64,000 bases of DNA from JADJYF01 sp965278995 (GCA_965278995.1 OZ257136.1:5456001-5520000), one strand, 5' to 3'; counted from the first letter of the stretch, positions 51,772-61,299 are shown. Made by a program: numbers and translations. Notes: a model not told the origin generated them from the letters alone.

Positions 51772-52443
51772 ATGACAACCAGTATCTTCAAGGCAAGCCG
51801 CATCGGGCTCGACAGCAGCATCATCGCGCGCTGGCGCGCTGTGCCCACGACAATCGTCGCCGACCTGTTTCAGGGCACGGTGCTCGTCAATCCGCGAATT
51901 CGTCCTCTCGCGCCGTTTGGCGACAGCGAGCGGCTCATCGGGCGGGCGGTGACGGTTCACTGCGAGCCGCCCGATTTCGGCTCGGTATTGCATGCCGTTG
52001 CGCTCGCGCAAAAAGGCGACATTATTGCTATTGCTGCTGATGGGAATGTCGACGTCGCCGTGCTCGGCGAACTTCTGGGTGGGTCTGCACGCGCAAAAGG
52101 CGTTGCCGGCGTGATCTGCGATGGCGCTGTTCGTGACATCGGCACCCTGGCACGGTGGCGTGACTTTCCCGTATTTGCTCTGGGCAATACAGCACGAGGC
52201 CCTTCCTCCAAAGCGCACGGCTCAGTCAACGAAACGATCACTCTTGGCGGCGTGCGCATCGAGCCGGGCTTTCTCATCATCGGCGACGACGACGGTATCG
52301 TCGTCTTTTCCCCGGCCGATGCCGTTTCGGCTCTGCCGAAAGCAGAAGCGAATGTGAAGGCCGAGCATGAGTGGGAATTGCAGCTTGCGGCCGGCAAGAC
52401 AGTCCTCGAGGTTTTTGCGGTACCTGCGCCGACTTTGCGGTAG
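51772..52443 (+). CDS. RraA/HMG-aldolase family protein
   Basis: A 223-residue protein of the RraA fold. It shows the characteristic GELLGGSARAKGVAGVICDG followed by AVRDIG, and the DGIVVF substrate-binding end. Members include 4-hydroxy-4-methyl-2-oxoglutarate aldolases, oxaloacetate decarboxylases and RNase E regulators. The metabolic neighbourhood favours an aldolase or decarboxylase role over RNase regulation. It starts 15 bases after the aminotransferase. Confidence 0.85.
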   Translation: MTTSIFKASRIGLDSSIIARWRAVPTTIVADLFQGTVLVNPRIRPLAPFGDSERLIGRAVTVHCEPPDFGSVLHAVALAQKGDIIAIAADGNVDVAVLGELLGGSARAKGVAGVICDGAVRDIGTLARWRDFPVFALGNTARGPSSKAHGSVNETITLGGVRIEPGFLIIGDDDGIVVFSPADAVSALPKAEANVKAEHEWELQLAAGKTVLEVFAVPAPTLR

Positions 52444-52484
52444 CACGGTGGAGACTCCGCTCGGGTTCAACGTAAGGTAATAGC

Positions 52485-53957
52485 ATGAGTATTCAAGACA
52501 GCAGCGTGGGCCAGCTCGATTTCGTAACGCGTCACAGGCTCATGGACGACGAGCAGCGCGAAGCGATCGAGCGCATCAAGGCCATCATCGAACAACACAA
52601 GCTGCGCACGATTCGCATCGCCTGGGGCGATCAACATGGCCTTGTTCGCGGCAAGCACGTCATGGTGCATGACTTTCTGCAGGCGTTGCGTAACGGCATT
52701 GATTTCCAGACAGCCACCTTGTTCATGGATACGACGAACAATCTGGTGGCGCCGATTTTTGCGCAGAATGGTGGAGGTATCGGAATCTCCTCATTGTGTG
52801 GCGGGCCCGACGCAATTCTGGTGCCCGACCCGCTGACTTTTCGTGTTCTGCCATGGGCGGAGCGCACTGGTTGGGTATTGTCGGAAATGTATCTGGCAAA
52901 CGGCGAACCCATGCCGTTCGATTCAAGAGGCGTGATGAAAAGGCAGCTCAAAGCGCTGCATGCGCGAGGCCTGGAATATGTCGGCGGTCTGGAAGTCGAG
53001 TTCTATATCTGCAAGCTGGAGGACCGCATGCTTCAGCCTGAACAATCAGGCTGGCCGCCGGACCCACCCAAAGTTTCGTGCATTGCGCATGGCTTTCAGT
53101 ATTTGACCGAAGAACGCCAGGACGAGATCGATCCTATTCTGCAGATGCTGCACGATAATCTGGCGAGCCTGAACTTGCCGTTGCGGACGATGGAAGACGA
53201 ATGGGGCCCGGGCCAATGCGAGTTCACTTTTGATCCGACGCCGGGTCTGAGTAGTGCCGATAATATGCTGCTGTTCCGCACGGCGACCAAGCAGTTATGT
53301 CGCCGCCACGGTTACCACGCGACATTCATGACGCGACCGGCATTGCCGAACTTCTTCTCGAGCGGTTGGCATCTGCACCAATCGCTGATCGATAAAGCCA
53401 GCGGCGAGAACCTGTTTGCAAACATGAGCGGCTCTGGAGATGTTCTGTCTGAGCTGGGCCAGCAGTATGTAGCCGGCATACTCAAGCACGCTGCGGCGGC
53501 ATGCGTGTTCTCTACGCCGACAATCAATGGCTACAAGCGCTTTCGCCCCAATTCGTTTGCGCCGGATCGCATCACCTGGGCCGCCGAGAATCGCGCGGCC
53601 ATGGTCCGCGTGCTCGGCGGACCAGGCGACAAGTCGTCGCATATCGAGAATCGCGCGGGCGAGCCGTGTGCGAATCCTTATCTGTATATGGCGTCGCAGA
53701 TCGCTGCGGGTCTAGATGGCATCGAGAATAAGCTGGCGCCCGGGCCGCTCGAACTTACGCCTTATGAATCGGCCAAGCCGAAGTTGCCACGCAGCCTGAT
53801 GGATGCGACTGCAGCGCTGCGCGATAGTACGGTTTTTCGTGAACGTCTCGGTGATGCGTTTATCGACTACCTGCTATTGGTCAAGCAAAGCGAGATCGAT
53901 CGTTTTCTTGGTCATGTTACCGACTGGGAACATCGCGAGTACTTCGAGGTATTTTGA
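52485..53957 (+). CDS. glutamine-synthetase family ligase
   Basis: A 490-residue protein with both GS domains: N-terminal beta-grasp (RIAWGDQHGLVRGKHVM) and catalytic domain with YVGGLEVEFYI, GPGQCEFTFDPTPG, SSGWHLHQSLID, NGYKRFRPNSFAPDRITWAA and SHIENRAGEPCANPYLYMAS. It resembles gamma-glutamyl-polyamine or glutamate-amine ligases (PuuA-like) more than housekeeping GlnA, as the neighbours suggest amine catabolism. Substrate is not determinable from sequence alone. Confidence 0.88.
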   Translation: MSIQDSSVGQLDFVTRHRLMDDEQREAIERIKAIIEQHKLRTIRIAWGDQHGLVRGKHVMVHDFLQALRNGIDFQTATLFMDTTNNLVAPIFAQNGGGIGISSLCGGPDAILVPDPLTFRVLPWAERTGWVLSEMYLANGEPMPFDSRGVMKRQLKALHARGLEYVGGLEVEFYICKLEDRMLQPEQSGWPPDPPKVSCIAHGFQYLTEERQDEIDPILQMLHDNLASLNLPLRTMEDEWGPGQCEFTFDPTPGLSSADNMLLFRTATKQLCRRHGYHATFMTRPALPNFFSSGWHLHQSLIDKASGENLFANMSGSGDVLSELGQQYVAGILKHAAAACVFSTPTINGYKRFRPNSFAPDRITWAAENRAAMVRVLGGPGDKSSHIENRAGEPCANPYLYMASQIAAGLDGIENKLAPGPLELTPYESAKPKLPRSLMDATAALRDSTVFRERLGDAFIDYLLLVKQSEIDRFLGHVTDWEHREYFEVF

Positions 53958-53988
53958 CAGCTGCGGTACTGCGGCGAGGATAGACAGC

Positions 53989-54522
53989 ATGAGCGAATGG
54001 CGCGGCAAACTGGGCGGCATGTCAGCCCAGGAACGAAACGAATTCCTGCAAGGCCCCTGGCTTGCGCGCATGGCGTGCTTAAAGCCGGACGGATGGCCCT
54101 ACGTCATTCCGCTGTGGTACCACTGGGACGGCATTGCATTCTGGCTGGTGGGGCGTGAGCGCTCCGAGTGGTGTCATTTTCTGCAATTGGATCCCCGTGT
54201 TTCCCTGGTGGTCGATGAGCCCGTTGCGCCCATTCGCAAAGTCATTTGTGAAGGAACGGCGGTGTGCGTCGAAGCGGCGGTCGGCCCTTTCCTTATGAAC
54301 GGCGAGAAATCGCTGTGGAATCAAATCGGCGATAAACATACCGGGCCGCGCTACCTGGGGGCGGAAAAAGCCAAAGAATACCGCGGTTCGGTCAACGTCG
54401 AACCGTGCTGGACTTTCAAGGTTGTGCCGAAGAAGCTCGTGACCTGGCAGGGTTTCGGATGGGCCAAGCGTTACAAGCATCCTGAACTGCATGCACCTGA
54501 GGACGGGAAACCCGCTGCATGA
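53989..54522 (+). CDS. pyridoxamine 5'-phosphate oxidase-like FMN-binding protein
   Basis: A 177-residue split-barrel protein: RNEFLQGPWLARMACLKPDG, WPYVIPLWYHWDGIAFWLVG, HFLQLDPRVSLVVDEP, and a C-terminal VEPCWTFKVVPKKLVTWQG. It is of the PPOX group that binds FMN or F420 and has redox or unknown roles. ATG 53989 with GCGAGGA upstream is preferred over the long frame from 53803. Its stop overlaps the next start (ATGA). Confidence 0.82.
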   Translation: MSEWRGKLGGMSAQERNEFLQGPWLARMACLKPDGWPYVIPLWYHWDGIAFWLVGRERSEWCHFLQLDPRVSLVVDEPVAPIRKVICEGTAVCVEAAVGPFLMNGEKSLWNQIGDKHTGPRYLGAEKAKEYRGSVNVEPCWTFKVVPKKLVTWQGFGWAKRYKHPELHAPEDGKPAA

Positions 54523-55286
54523 GTCGAAAATTGCTGCGCGACTACGAACCACCCGCAGTTAGCACCCTGCACGCTGCATCGACTTCGCCTTTTTTCATCA
54601 CTTGCGATCATGCGAGCAATTATTTTCCGCAATCGCTTGGGGACCTGGGCATCAGCGCCAGCGAGCGCGAGCGCCATATTGCATGGGATATTGGCGCGCT
54701 GGGTGTGTCGCGTAATCTGTCTGATATGCTGGTAGCGACGCTTGTGCATCAGAATTATTCGCGCCTCGTCATCGACGTGAACCGTGATACGGCGCGAGAC
54801 GATTCGATCCCCGTCATCAGCGAAGCGACCGAAGTGCCGGGTAATGTCGGATTATCAGAAGAAGACGCCGAACTGCGTCGCGCAGAAATCTTTCGCCCCT
54901 ATCACACGACGATGGCCCAATTGCTCGATCAGCGGGAACGCGCCAGCCTGAGCACAATCTTCGTTTCCGTGCATAGTTTTACGCCGGTATACCTGGGCGA
55001 ACATCGACCATGGCAGGTGGACATATTATCGAACCGCGATCGACGGGTTGCCGATGTCATGTTGCGCGAACTCTATACTCTCGAGAATTTGTGTGTCGGT
55101 GACAATCTTCCTTACAGCCTGGCATCGGACGTTGATTACTCGGTACCCGTGCATGCGGAAAGCCGCGGCTTGCTTCATGTTCTGATCGAGATCCGGCAGG
55201 ACGAAATTGCGACACCGGCGCAGCAGGCGCTGTGGGCAGAACGTCTATTTCCCGCCCTCACCACTGCCGCGGCAGAGCTATTGTGA
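54519..55286 (+). CDS. N-formylglutamate amidohydrolase family protein
   Basis: A 255-residue HutG-like (DUF FGase) hydrolase: FFITCDHASNYFPQSLGDLG, HIAWDIGALGVSRNLSDMLV, SRLVIDVNRDTARDDSIPVI, FVSVHSFTPVYLG. The acidic and His residues in those motifs are the zinc site. It hydrolyses N-formylglutamate or a similar N-acyl amino acid. Last gene of the ATGA-coupled cluster; a role in the final release of glutamate is inferred. Confidence 0.9.
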   Translation: MSRKLLRDYEPPAVSTLHAASTSPFFITCDHASNYFPQSLGDLGISASERERHIAWDIGALGVSRNLSDMLVATLVHQNYSRLVIDVNRDTARDDSIPVISEATEVPGNVGLSEEDAELRRAEIFRPYHTTMAQLLDQRERASLSTIFVSVHSFTPVYLGEHRPWQVDILSNRDRRVADVMLRELYTLENLCVGDNLPYSLASDVDYSVPVHAESRGLLHVLIEIRQDEIATPAQQALWAERLFPALTTAAAELL

Positions 55287-55513
55287 AGAATGCCCGGCGC
55301 GGCAGTCAGATGGCCTCAGTTGCAGTTCATCGGCCTGGCGGCGCAACGAGAAAATAGCTGCTTTGCGCCAGTTTGGGACCCATTACCTGTTTTATCGCGT
55401 GCGAAGTACTGTGCGCTGCAGCTAAAGTTCCCTGACAGCCCGCACCTGACCAGGCGCCCGGGCCCGACTTTCGACCGCAACGGTCGCTGAACAACTGCCA
55501 GGAGTACATTGTT

Positions 55514-56095
55514 ATGCGCACATCCATGCGTTGGGTCGCCGCTGCCGTTACCGGTCTCTCGTTGAATGCGGCGCAGGCCGCCATCGTCCCCGGCGGTCGA
55601 CTTTTTGTACTCGAAGACAACGTCGAGATAATCGCCACGTTTCTCGACGGCGCCGGCGCCGGCCACCTCAACACCCTGCTTCTGGTAGCGCCGTCAGCCG
55701 TAGGACCGATTTTCAACAACCATGTCGATGCTATCGGCAGCACCTTCAGCCTCGGCAGTTTCGCGACAGACACCGAACTGACTTTCGCCATCGACAGCGA
55801 TAACAGCATTGAGGTCATTCGCTATTTCACTGGCGCCGCCGCCGCCAACCCGGACAACTTCATTCACGCGCTCATCGACGACGCCATCCCCGATCCCAAC
55901 GCCCCCGGTTTTACCCTGGTCGCCGTACGCTTCGAGGACATCTTCGGTGGGGGCGATCAGAACTACACGGACATGGTCTTCTCGTTGAACAATATCCGTG
56001 TGCTCGCCGCGCCCGTTCCGTTGCCACTTCCACTGGCCCTGCTGTCCACCGGAATAGCGGGAGTGCTGGCGAGCCGTCGCCGCAAGGTCGCCTGA
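55514..56095 (+). CDS. PEP-CTERM-like surface protein with DUF4114-like domain
   Basis: A 193-residue secreted protein with a signal peptide (VAAAVTGLSLNAAQA), a beta domain containing VAVRFEDIFGGGDQNYTDMV that resembles DUF4114, and a C-terminal sorting tail: PVPLPLPLALLSTGIAGVLA followed by SRRRKVA. That tail (PLP, helix, Arg cluster) is a variant PEP-CTERM/VPLPP signal for an exosortase or archaeosortase-like enzyme encoded elsewhere. CAGGAG lies before the ATG. Probably exopolysaccharide-associated. Confidence 0.82.
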   Translation: MRTSMRWVAAAVTGLSLNAAQAAIVPGGRLFVLEDNVEIIATFLDGAGAGHLNTLLLVAPSAVGPIFNNHVDAIGSTFSLGSFATDTELTFAIDSDNSIEVIRYFTGAAAANPDNFIHALIDDAIPDPNAPGFTLVAVRFEDIFGGGDQNYTDMVFSLNNIRVLAAPVPLPLPLALLSTGIAGVLASRRRKVA

Positions 56096-56255
56096 GCCTC
56101 GCTTCGCCCGCTGTGCTATCGGGCGGTAGAATCCGACTGCCGTCCGGTCTCCTCTCATTTTTCAATCATTGGCGCTCGTTATTTCAACGGCACGTGCCGG
56201 AAATTGTTATCTTTAGGCCCGAGGCGACCTGTAAACCGTAATCACAGGAGGACGA

Positions 56256-56693
56256 ATGCCAAGCGTCTATAACTCGATAGTAGTTGAAGCTCCTATTGAA
56301 ACCGTATGGCGGCGCATTGCGGACTTCCATGACTTCTCATGGGCGTCTTCGGTCATTACGACATGCGAAAAGATCGGCGAGAAAAGCGGCACAGCAGTTG
56401 GCGCGCAACGTCTCCTGAATGGACAATTTCTCGATACGCTGATCGCGTACAGCGAAATCGAGAATCGGATCATGTATGCCATAGTCGACGCGCCGCCACC
56501 GATATCTCCGAAGGAAATAAGCGACTACGTTGGAAATCTGCATCTGCTGCCTATTACGCAGGAAGGAACGACATTCGTCGAGTGGTCCGGCAGTTGGAAC
56601 TCAAAGAGCACCGATGCCGTATCATTCATGAATGAGATTTATGTCGCGTTGTTGCGCGCGCTGGCAGCTGAATTTGAACCGGAAATGATTTGA
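56256..56693 (+). CDS. SRPBCC-family protein (polyketide cyclase/dehydrase-like)
   Basis: A 145-residue START-like helix-grip protein: IVVEAPIETVWRRIADFHDF, GTAVGAQRLLNGQFLDTLIA, FVEWSGSWNSKSTDAVSFMN. Such proteins bind hydrophobic ligands. AGGAGG precedes the ATG. Its last 55 bases overlap the end of the convergent transporter gene, so the two 3' ends share coding sequence on opposite strands. Confidence 0.85.
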   Translation: MPSVYNSIVVEAPIETVWRRIADFHDFSWASSVITTCEKIGEKSGTAVGAQRLLNGQFLDTLIAYSEIENRIMYAIVDAPPPISPKEISDYVGNLHLLPITQEGTTFVEWSGSWNSKSTDAVSFMNEIYVALLRALAAEFEPEMI

Positions 56694-57970
56694 GCCTCGC
56701 GTTGCCCCGCCAGACGCCCGAGCAGGCCGCCAGTCAGTGCCCAGACCAGCGCAAGCGCCGCACCGATGAACATGGCCAGTGATGGCTGTTCGGCAAGCAG
56801 GTCAAGGCCGCGCTTCACCCAGCCACTGAGCGCATCGCTGCCGCGATAGACCACCGTGTCGATGAAATTTTTCGCTTTGTACTTGTCGTTAACCGAGACA
56901 ACGGTGTAAAGCATTTCGCGACCCGGTCGTACGAATGCGTATTCGCCGACGCGACGGATCACCATCACCACCACGAACACGGCGAAGACCGGGGTCAGCG
57001 CCAGCCACAGAATTCCGGCGGCGACCACCAGCGGCACTGTCATGAGCAATACGCCGACGCCCATCCGCTTCGCGATACGTCCGGTCAGAAACAACTGTGC
57101 AATCAAGGTGAGACATTGCACAACGATGTCGATGATGCCGAACACCTGGGTCTGGTGCGTTCTATCGGTGAATGTTTCGGCGACCACGCGTGCCTGCTCG
57201 AAGTAGAGGAAGGTACTGACGCTCGCGAGTAACAGCACGAACATGGCGATCATCGACAAATATGGGGACTTGAACACCTCCGTCGCGCCAGCAAACGGAT
57301 TGCCACCAAGAGGCACCCGACGAGACTCGCCGTGAGCCGGCGTCGGATAACGGTCGCGCCAGCACTGCAGCCACATGCCGGCGACAGCGCTGCCGGCCAG
57401 CATCAGTGCCGATAAGACCAGCAATCCGGCAAGGTCAATATAGCCGACGAGAACCGTGCCGAGTATCGGCCCGCTCAATCCGCCGACACTCGCGCCGGCC
57501 GCCATCAGCGCGAACAAACGTTTCGCCTGCGCTGTCACGAAGACGTCTGCCAGCACGCTCCACGCCAGCGAAATGGTCAACAGATTGAACACCGAGAGCC
57601 AGACATAGAACGCGCGCCCCACCCACGCATCGTCTGGCGCGATGGCCAGGGCCGCGGCGAATAGCAGAAGGTTGAGGGTGAAGAACGCAAAGGTCCACGG
57701 CAGGATCAATCGCCGCGGCACGTGCGATGCGAGCCAGCCAAAGGCGGGTAACGAAATCAAGGTGGCCAGAAACGTGCCGGTGAAGAGCCACTGCAGGTTG
57801 TCCACACCCCCGGCAATGCCCAGGGTCTCGCGTACCGGGCGCAGCATGAAATAACCAGCGAAAAGCAGGAAGAACATCAAGAGCCCGGCGCCGACCGCGG
57901 GCGCCTCATGCGTCTGCACATCAAGAACGCGCGCAAGCAACGGCCGTGGGGGCTGTGAAGCTGAACTCAC
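56639..57970 (-). CDS. MFS-like nucleotide (AAA-type) transporter
   Basis: A 443-residue protein with about 12 transmembrane helices. FLLFAGYFMLRPVRETLGIA, FNLLTISLAWSVLADVFVTA, QAKRLFALMAAGASVGGLSG and ARVVAETFTDRTHQTQVFG fit the bacterial AAA/NTP:NDP-antiporter-like branch related to MFS. Substrate unknown. Start is GTG with a weak ribosome site. It lies 7 bases after the aldo/keto reductase gene, so it is probably translated from the same mRNA. Confidence 0.8.
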   Translation of the reverse strand: MSSASQPPRPLLARVLDVQTHEAPAVGAGLLMFFLLFAGYFMLRPVRETLGIAGGVDNLQWLFTGTFLATLISLPAFGWLASHVPRRLILPWTFAFFTLNLLLFAAALAIAPDDAWVGRAFYVWLSVFNLLTISLAWSVLADVFVTAQAKRLFALMAAGASVGGLSGPILGTVLVGYIDLAGLLVLSALMLAGSAVAGMWLQCWRDRYPTPAHGESRRVPLGGNPFAGATEVFKSPYLSMIAMFVLLLASVSTFLYFEQARVVAETFTDRTHQTQVFGIIDIVVQCLTLIAQLFLTGRIAKRMGVGVLLMTVPLVVAAGILWLALTPVFAVFVVVMVIRRVGEYAFVRPGREMLYTVVSVNDKYKAKNFIDTVVYRGSDALSGWVKRGLDLLAEQPSLAMFIGAALALVWALTGGLLGRLAGQREAQIISGSNSAASARNNAT

Positions 57971-57977
57971 CAGCGTG

Positions 57978-58937
57978 TCACGAAAACATTGCGATAAGCG
58001 AGCGGCGCTGATCCTCGGATAAATCGGGACCGGTCCCGGCTCTCAGGTTGTCGCTTTGGCGTTCGGGCTTGCCGGTCGCGGGGATCACGGCAGTGACAGC
58101 TGTATGGCTCAAGGCGAATTTGAGAAACATCTGGGCCCATGAGGTGATACCTGCTGCGTCAGCCCACGGCGGCAAGGGTATGTTACCTACCTGCGAGAAG
58201 AGCCTGCCATCGTCGAAAGCACGATTGATCAGCACTGCCACGCCCAGATCGCGCGCCAGGGGAAACAGCCGCTTTTCGGCGTTGACGGAAACCACGGAAT
58301 AGTTGATCTGCAGAAAGTCAGGCTTCACCTGCTGCACGACGTCAGCCAGCGCCTCGTGCGCGCTGTCGAGATAATGCGTGATTCCGCTGTAGCGCACCTT
58401 TCCCGCTGCCTTCAGCTCGGTGATCAAGGCGAACTGCGTTTTCCAGTCGATGAGGTTATGTACCTGCAGTAAATCGACCTTGTCGACTTTGAGACGCCTC
58501 AGCGAAGCGTTGAACTGGCGCAGCCCCGCATCGCGACCCTGGCTCGAGAGCTTGGTCGCGATGAACGCTTTCGACCTCTGCTCTGTCGCACCCAGCAGCT
58601 CGCCCAGTACGTCCTCCGCGCTGCTGTAGCTCGGCGCCGTGTCGATGAGCGTGGCGCCGCCGGCAAAGAAGCGTGCCAGCACTTCGCGCAAGGGATCACG
58701 CTCGGCCGCGGACGTGCCAACCTCGAAGCTGCCCGACGTGCCCATGCCTATCACTGGCAGCTGCTGACCGCTCGATGGAATAGGGCGCTTTGCCATGACA
58801 TTCTCGTTGGATACTACGTCTTTGGCAGCAGCGCTGCCGCCCTCGGTCGCGGCCATCACCGCACGATGAGCGTGTAACGCAGCCAGCCCCGCGGCAGAGG
58901 CGAGGACAGTCTTAAGTAGTCTGCGTCGGGTCGGCAT
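57978..58937 (-). CDS. Tat-exported aldo/keto reductase
   Basis: A 319-residue TIM-barrel reductase with a twin-arginine leader (TRRRLLKTVLASAAGLAAL). The catalytic set is Asp in TLIDTAPSYSSAE, Tyr in the same motif, Lys in AFIATKLSSQGRD, and His in LLQVHNLIDWKT. Export of an NADPH enzyme is unusual; periplasmic AKRs are known but few. GGAG lies before the ATG. First gene of a two-gene operon with the transporter. Confidence 0.88.
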   Translation of the reverse strand: MPTRRRLLKTVLASAAGLAALHAHRAVMAATEGGSAAAKDVVSNENVMAKRPIPSSGQQLPVIGMGTSGSFEVGTSAAERDPLREVLARFFAGGATLIDTAPSYSSAEDVLGELLGATEQRSKAFIATKLSSQGRDAGLRQFNASLRRLKVDKVDLLQVHNLIDWKTQFALITELKAAGKVRYSGITHYLDSAHEALADVVQQVKPDFLQINYSVVSVNAEKRLFPLARDLGVAVLINRAFDDGRLFSQVGNIPLPPWADAAGITSWAQMFLKFALSHTAVTAVIPATGKPERQSDNLRAGTGPDLSEDQRRSLIAMFS

Positions 58938-59208
58938 GGCTCGCTCCAGACTGGGGACGAATGGGCACCGAGCAATCTTACCGCGCGCGGCCGAAACCGG
59001 ACACCGGCGTGCGACCAGCGTACTTCAGGCGCGCAGCGCAGGACGTCGGGAGGAATCACCATGGCGCTACGCGTGGCAATCGAATAGAGTCGCCCGGGTG
59101 TCGTGATGGGGTGCGCGACGTGTCAATCGTGCCGACGTAGGCGAAAGCGCTGCACGTGCACCAGCATGCACGCTACGCAATGAAATGAAAGGAATGAGGG
59201 GAGACGCT

Positions 59209-61299
59209 ATGCGAGGGATGTCGAAGCTATGGCTTGCGCTACTGGTACTGAACGCGTGCACCGCGCAAGCAGCAGATACGGCCGTTGATGATAAATATCT
59301 CGAGAGTGGGGGAGACGGCTCCAACTGGCCGGCTTACGGCCGTACGTCCACCGAGCAGCGCTATAGCCCGCTCGATCAGATAAATGCCGGTAATGTGCAG
59401 GACCTCGGTATCCAGTGGGTGACCGAGTTGCCGAATGAGCGCTCGCTGATTGCGGCGCCGCTCGCCATCGACGGCGTGCTCTATTTCACCGCAAGCTACA
59501 GCCGCACTTACGCTGTCGATGCGCGCACCGGCAAAATAATCTGGGAATTCGACCCTAAATCGATCGAGCACGCGGGCGATCGCCTTCGCATCATGTGGGA
59601 TATCAATCGCGGACCAGCCTACTACAAGGGCAAGGTCATCATCTCGACCGTCGATGGCCGTCTGGTCGCGATCGACGCGAAGACTGGCAAACAGCTCTGG
59701 GAGACGATGACCGTCGATCCCCGCAGTGCCTACTATGTAAACGGCGCGCCGAAAGTATTTCGCGACAAGGTGATCATCGGTAACGGCGGCACCGAACATT
59801 CGGCAGCGCGCGGCTATGTAACGGCCTACGACGTCGAGACCGGCAAGCAAGCCTGGCGTTTCTACATCGTGCCCGGCAATCCCGCCGACGGCTTCGAGAG
59901 CAAGGCCATGGAAATGGCCGCGAAGACCTGGACTGGCGAATGGTGGAAGCACGGCGGTGGCGGTAATGTCTGGAACGGCATGACCTACGACGCCGAATTC
60001 AATCAAGTGTTGATCGGCACCGGCAACGGTTCGCCGTGGAATCAGAAGATCAGGAGTCCCGATGGCGGCGACAACCTGTTTCTGTGTTCCATCGTCGCCG
60101 TCGACGCCGACACCGGTGAATACAAATGGCATTACCAGGTCAATCCCGGCGAAACCTGGGACTACAACGCCAACATGGATATTGTTCTGGCGGACGTCAA
60201 GTACGGCGGACAGACGGTGAAGGCACTGTTGCAGGCACCGAAGAACGGCTTTTTCTACGTCATCAACCGCAAGAACGGCGAGCTGCTGTCGGCGGAGAAA
60301 TTTGGCAAGGTGACCTGGGCATCACACATCGACCTCAAGACCGGGCGTCCTGTCGAGATTCCGGGCGCGCGCTACGAGGACGGCGAGGAGATGGTGTGGC
60401 CCGGGATCTGGGGCGCGCATAATTGGCACGCGATGTCGTACAACCCGAACACGGGCCTGGTCTACATACCGACGATGGACATGCCCGGGCTGTTCAAGGA
60501 CAAGAGCATCGATCTCGTGCATTGGCAGTCTCCTAAGTTCAGCGTCGATCCGGGTGTCGAATTCCACGGTGACGACGTGCCGAAAGACTTCGCGACCTCA
60601 CGGCTGCTGGCCTGGGATCCGTTGAAGCAGAAGAAGGTGTGGTCACACGTGTTGCCGGGGATGTGGAATGCGGGAACCATGACAACCAAGGGCAATCTGG
60701 TTTTTCAGGGTCGCGCCGACGGCGAGTTCGATGCCTACGATGCCACCGACGGAAAGCAGCTGTGGTCGGTCAATGTCGGCTTGGGCATCTCGTCGGCGCC
60801 CATCAGCTATACCGTCGACGGCAAGCAGTATGTGACGTTGCTCGTTGGTTGGGGCGGCGGCGGCACCATTCTCGGTTCGCTCGTCGCCCAGCACGGGTGG
60901 AAATACAAGGCACATCCGCGGCGACTGTTCACATTCTCGCTCGACGGCAAGGTGCCGATGCCGTCGTCGCCGCCACCGGCGTTCGCACAGCCGCTGGACC
61001 CGCCGGAGTTCAAGATCGACGACAAGCTGGCCGAGCAGGGTCGCGAGCTCTACTCGCGGTCATGTCTGTACTGCCACGGTGCCGGCATGGTGTCGGGCGG
61101 CCAGGCCCCTGATCTGCGCGAATCGCCGATCCCGACCAGTCGCGATGCTTTCAAGTCGGTGCTGATTGACGGTGCGAAGGTCGTGAACGGCATGCCGCAG
61201 TTCAAGGAACTCAAGGACGACGACATCGACGGGCTGATGCACTTCATCCGTAAGCGCGCGCGGGAATCGAAAGCGGCGGAGATGGCGGCGGCGAAATAG
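59209..61299 (+). CDS. PQQ-dependent quinohaemoprotein alcohol dehydrogenase
   Basis: A 696-residue periplasmic enzyme with a signal peptide to AQA and an eight-bladed PQQ propeller (WNWPAYG-type start, IWEFDPKS, GKVIISTVDGRLVAIDAKTG, GTGNGSPWN for calcium, catalytic Asp318 in GETWDYNAN). A C-terminal cytochrome c carries CLYCH at 619-623 and the Met ligand in VNGMPQF. The +2 residue after the catalytic Asp is Asn, not the Asp of lanthanide enzymes, so calcium is likely. The usual vicinal Cys-Cys disulfide is replaced by Met129-Trp130 in RIMWDINRG. Start at 59209 with GAGGGGAG upstream. Confidence 0.92.
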   Translation: MRGMSKLWLALLVLNACTAQAADTAVDDKYLESGGDGSNWPAYGRTSTEQRYSPLDQINAGNVQDLGIQWVTELPNERSLIAAPLAIDGVLYFTASYSRTYAVDARTGKIIWEFDPKSIEHAGDRLRIMWDINRGPAYYKGKVIISTVDGRLVAIDAKTGKQLWETMTVDPRSAYYVNGAPKVFRDKVIIGNGGTEHSAARGYVTAYDVETGKQAWRFYIVPGNPADGFESKAMEMAAKTWTGEWWKHGGGGNVWNGMTYDAEFNQVLIGTGNGSPWNQKIRSPDGGDNLFLCSIVAVDADTGEYKWHYQVNPGETWDYNANMDIVLADVKYGGQTVKALLQAPKNGFFYVINRKNGELLSAEKFGKVTWASHIDLKTGRPVEIPGARYEDGEEMVWPGIWGAHNWHAMSYNPNTGLVYIPTMDMPGLFKDKSIDLVHWQSPKFSVDPGVEFHGDDVPKDFATSRLLAWDPLKQKKVWSHVLPGMWNAGTMTTKGNLVFQGRADGEFDAYDATDGKQLWSVNVGLGISSAPISYTVDGKQYVTLLVGWGGGGTILGSLVAQHGWKYKAHPRRLFTFSLDGKVPMPSSPPPAFAQPLDPPEFKIDDKLAEQGRELYSRSCLYCHGAGMVSGGQAPDLRESPIPTSRDAFKSVLIDGAKVVNGMPQFKELKDDDIDGLMHFIRKRARESKAAEMAAAK

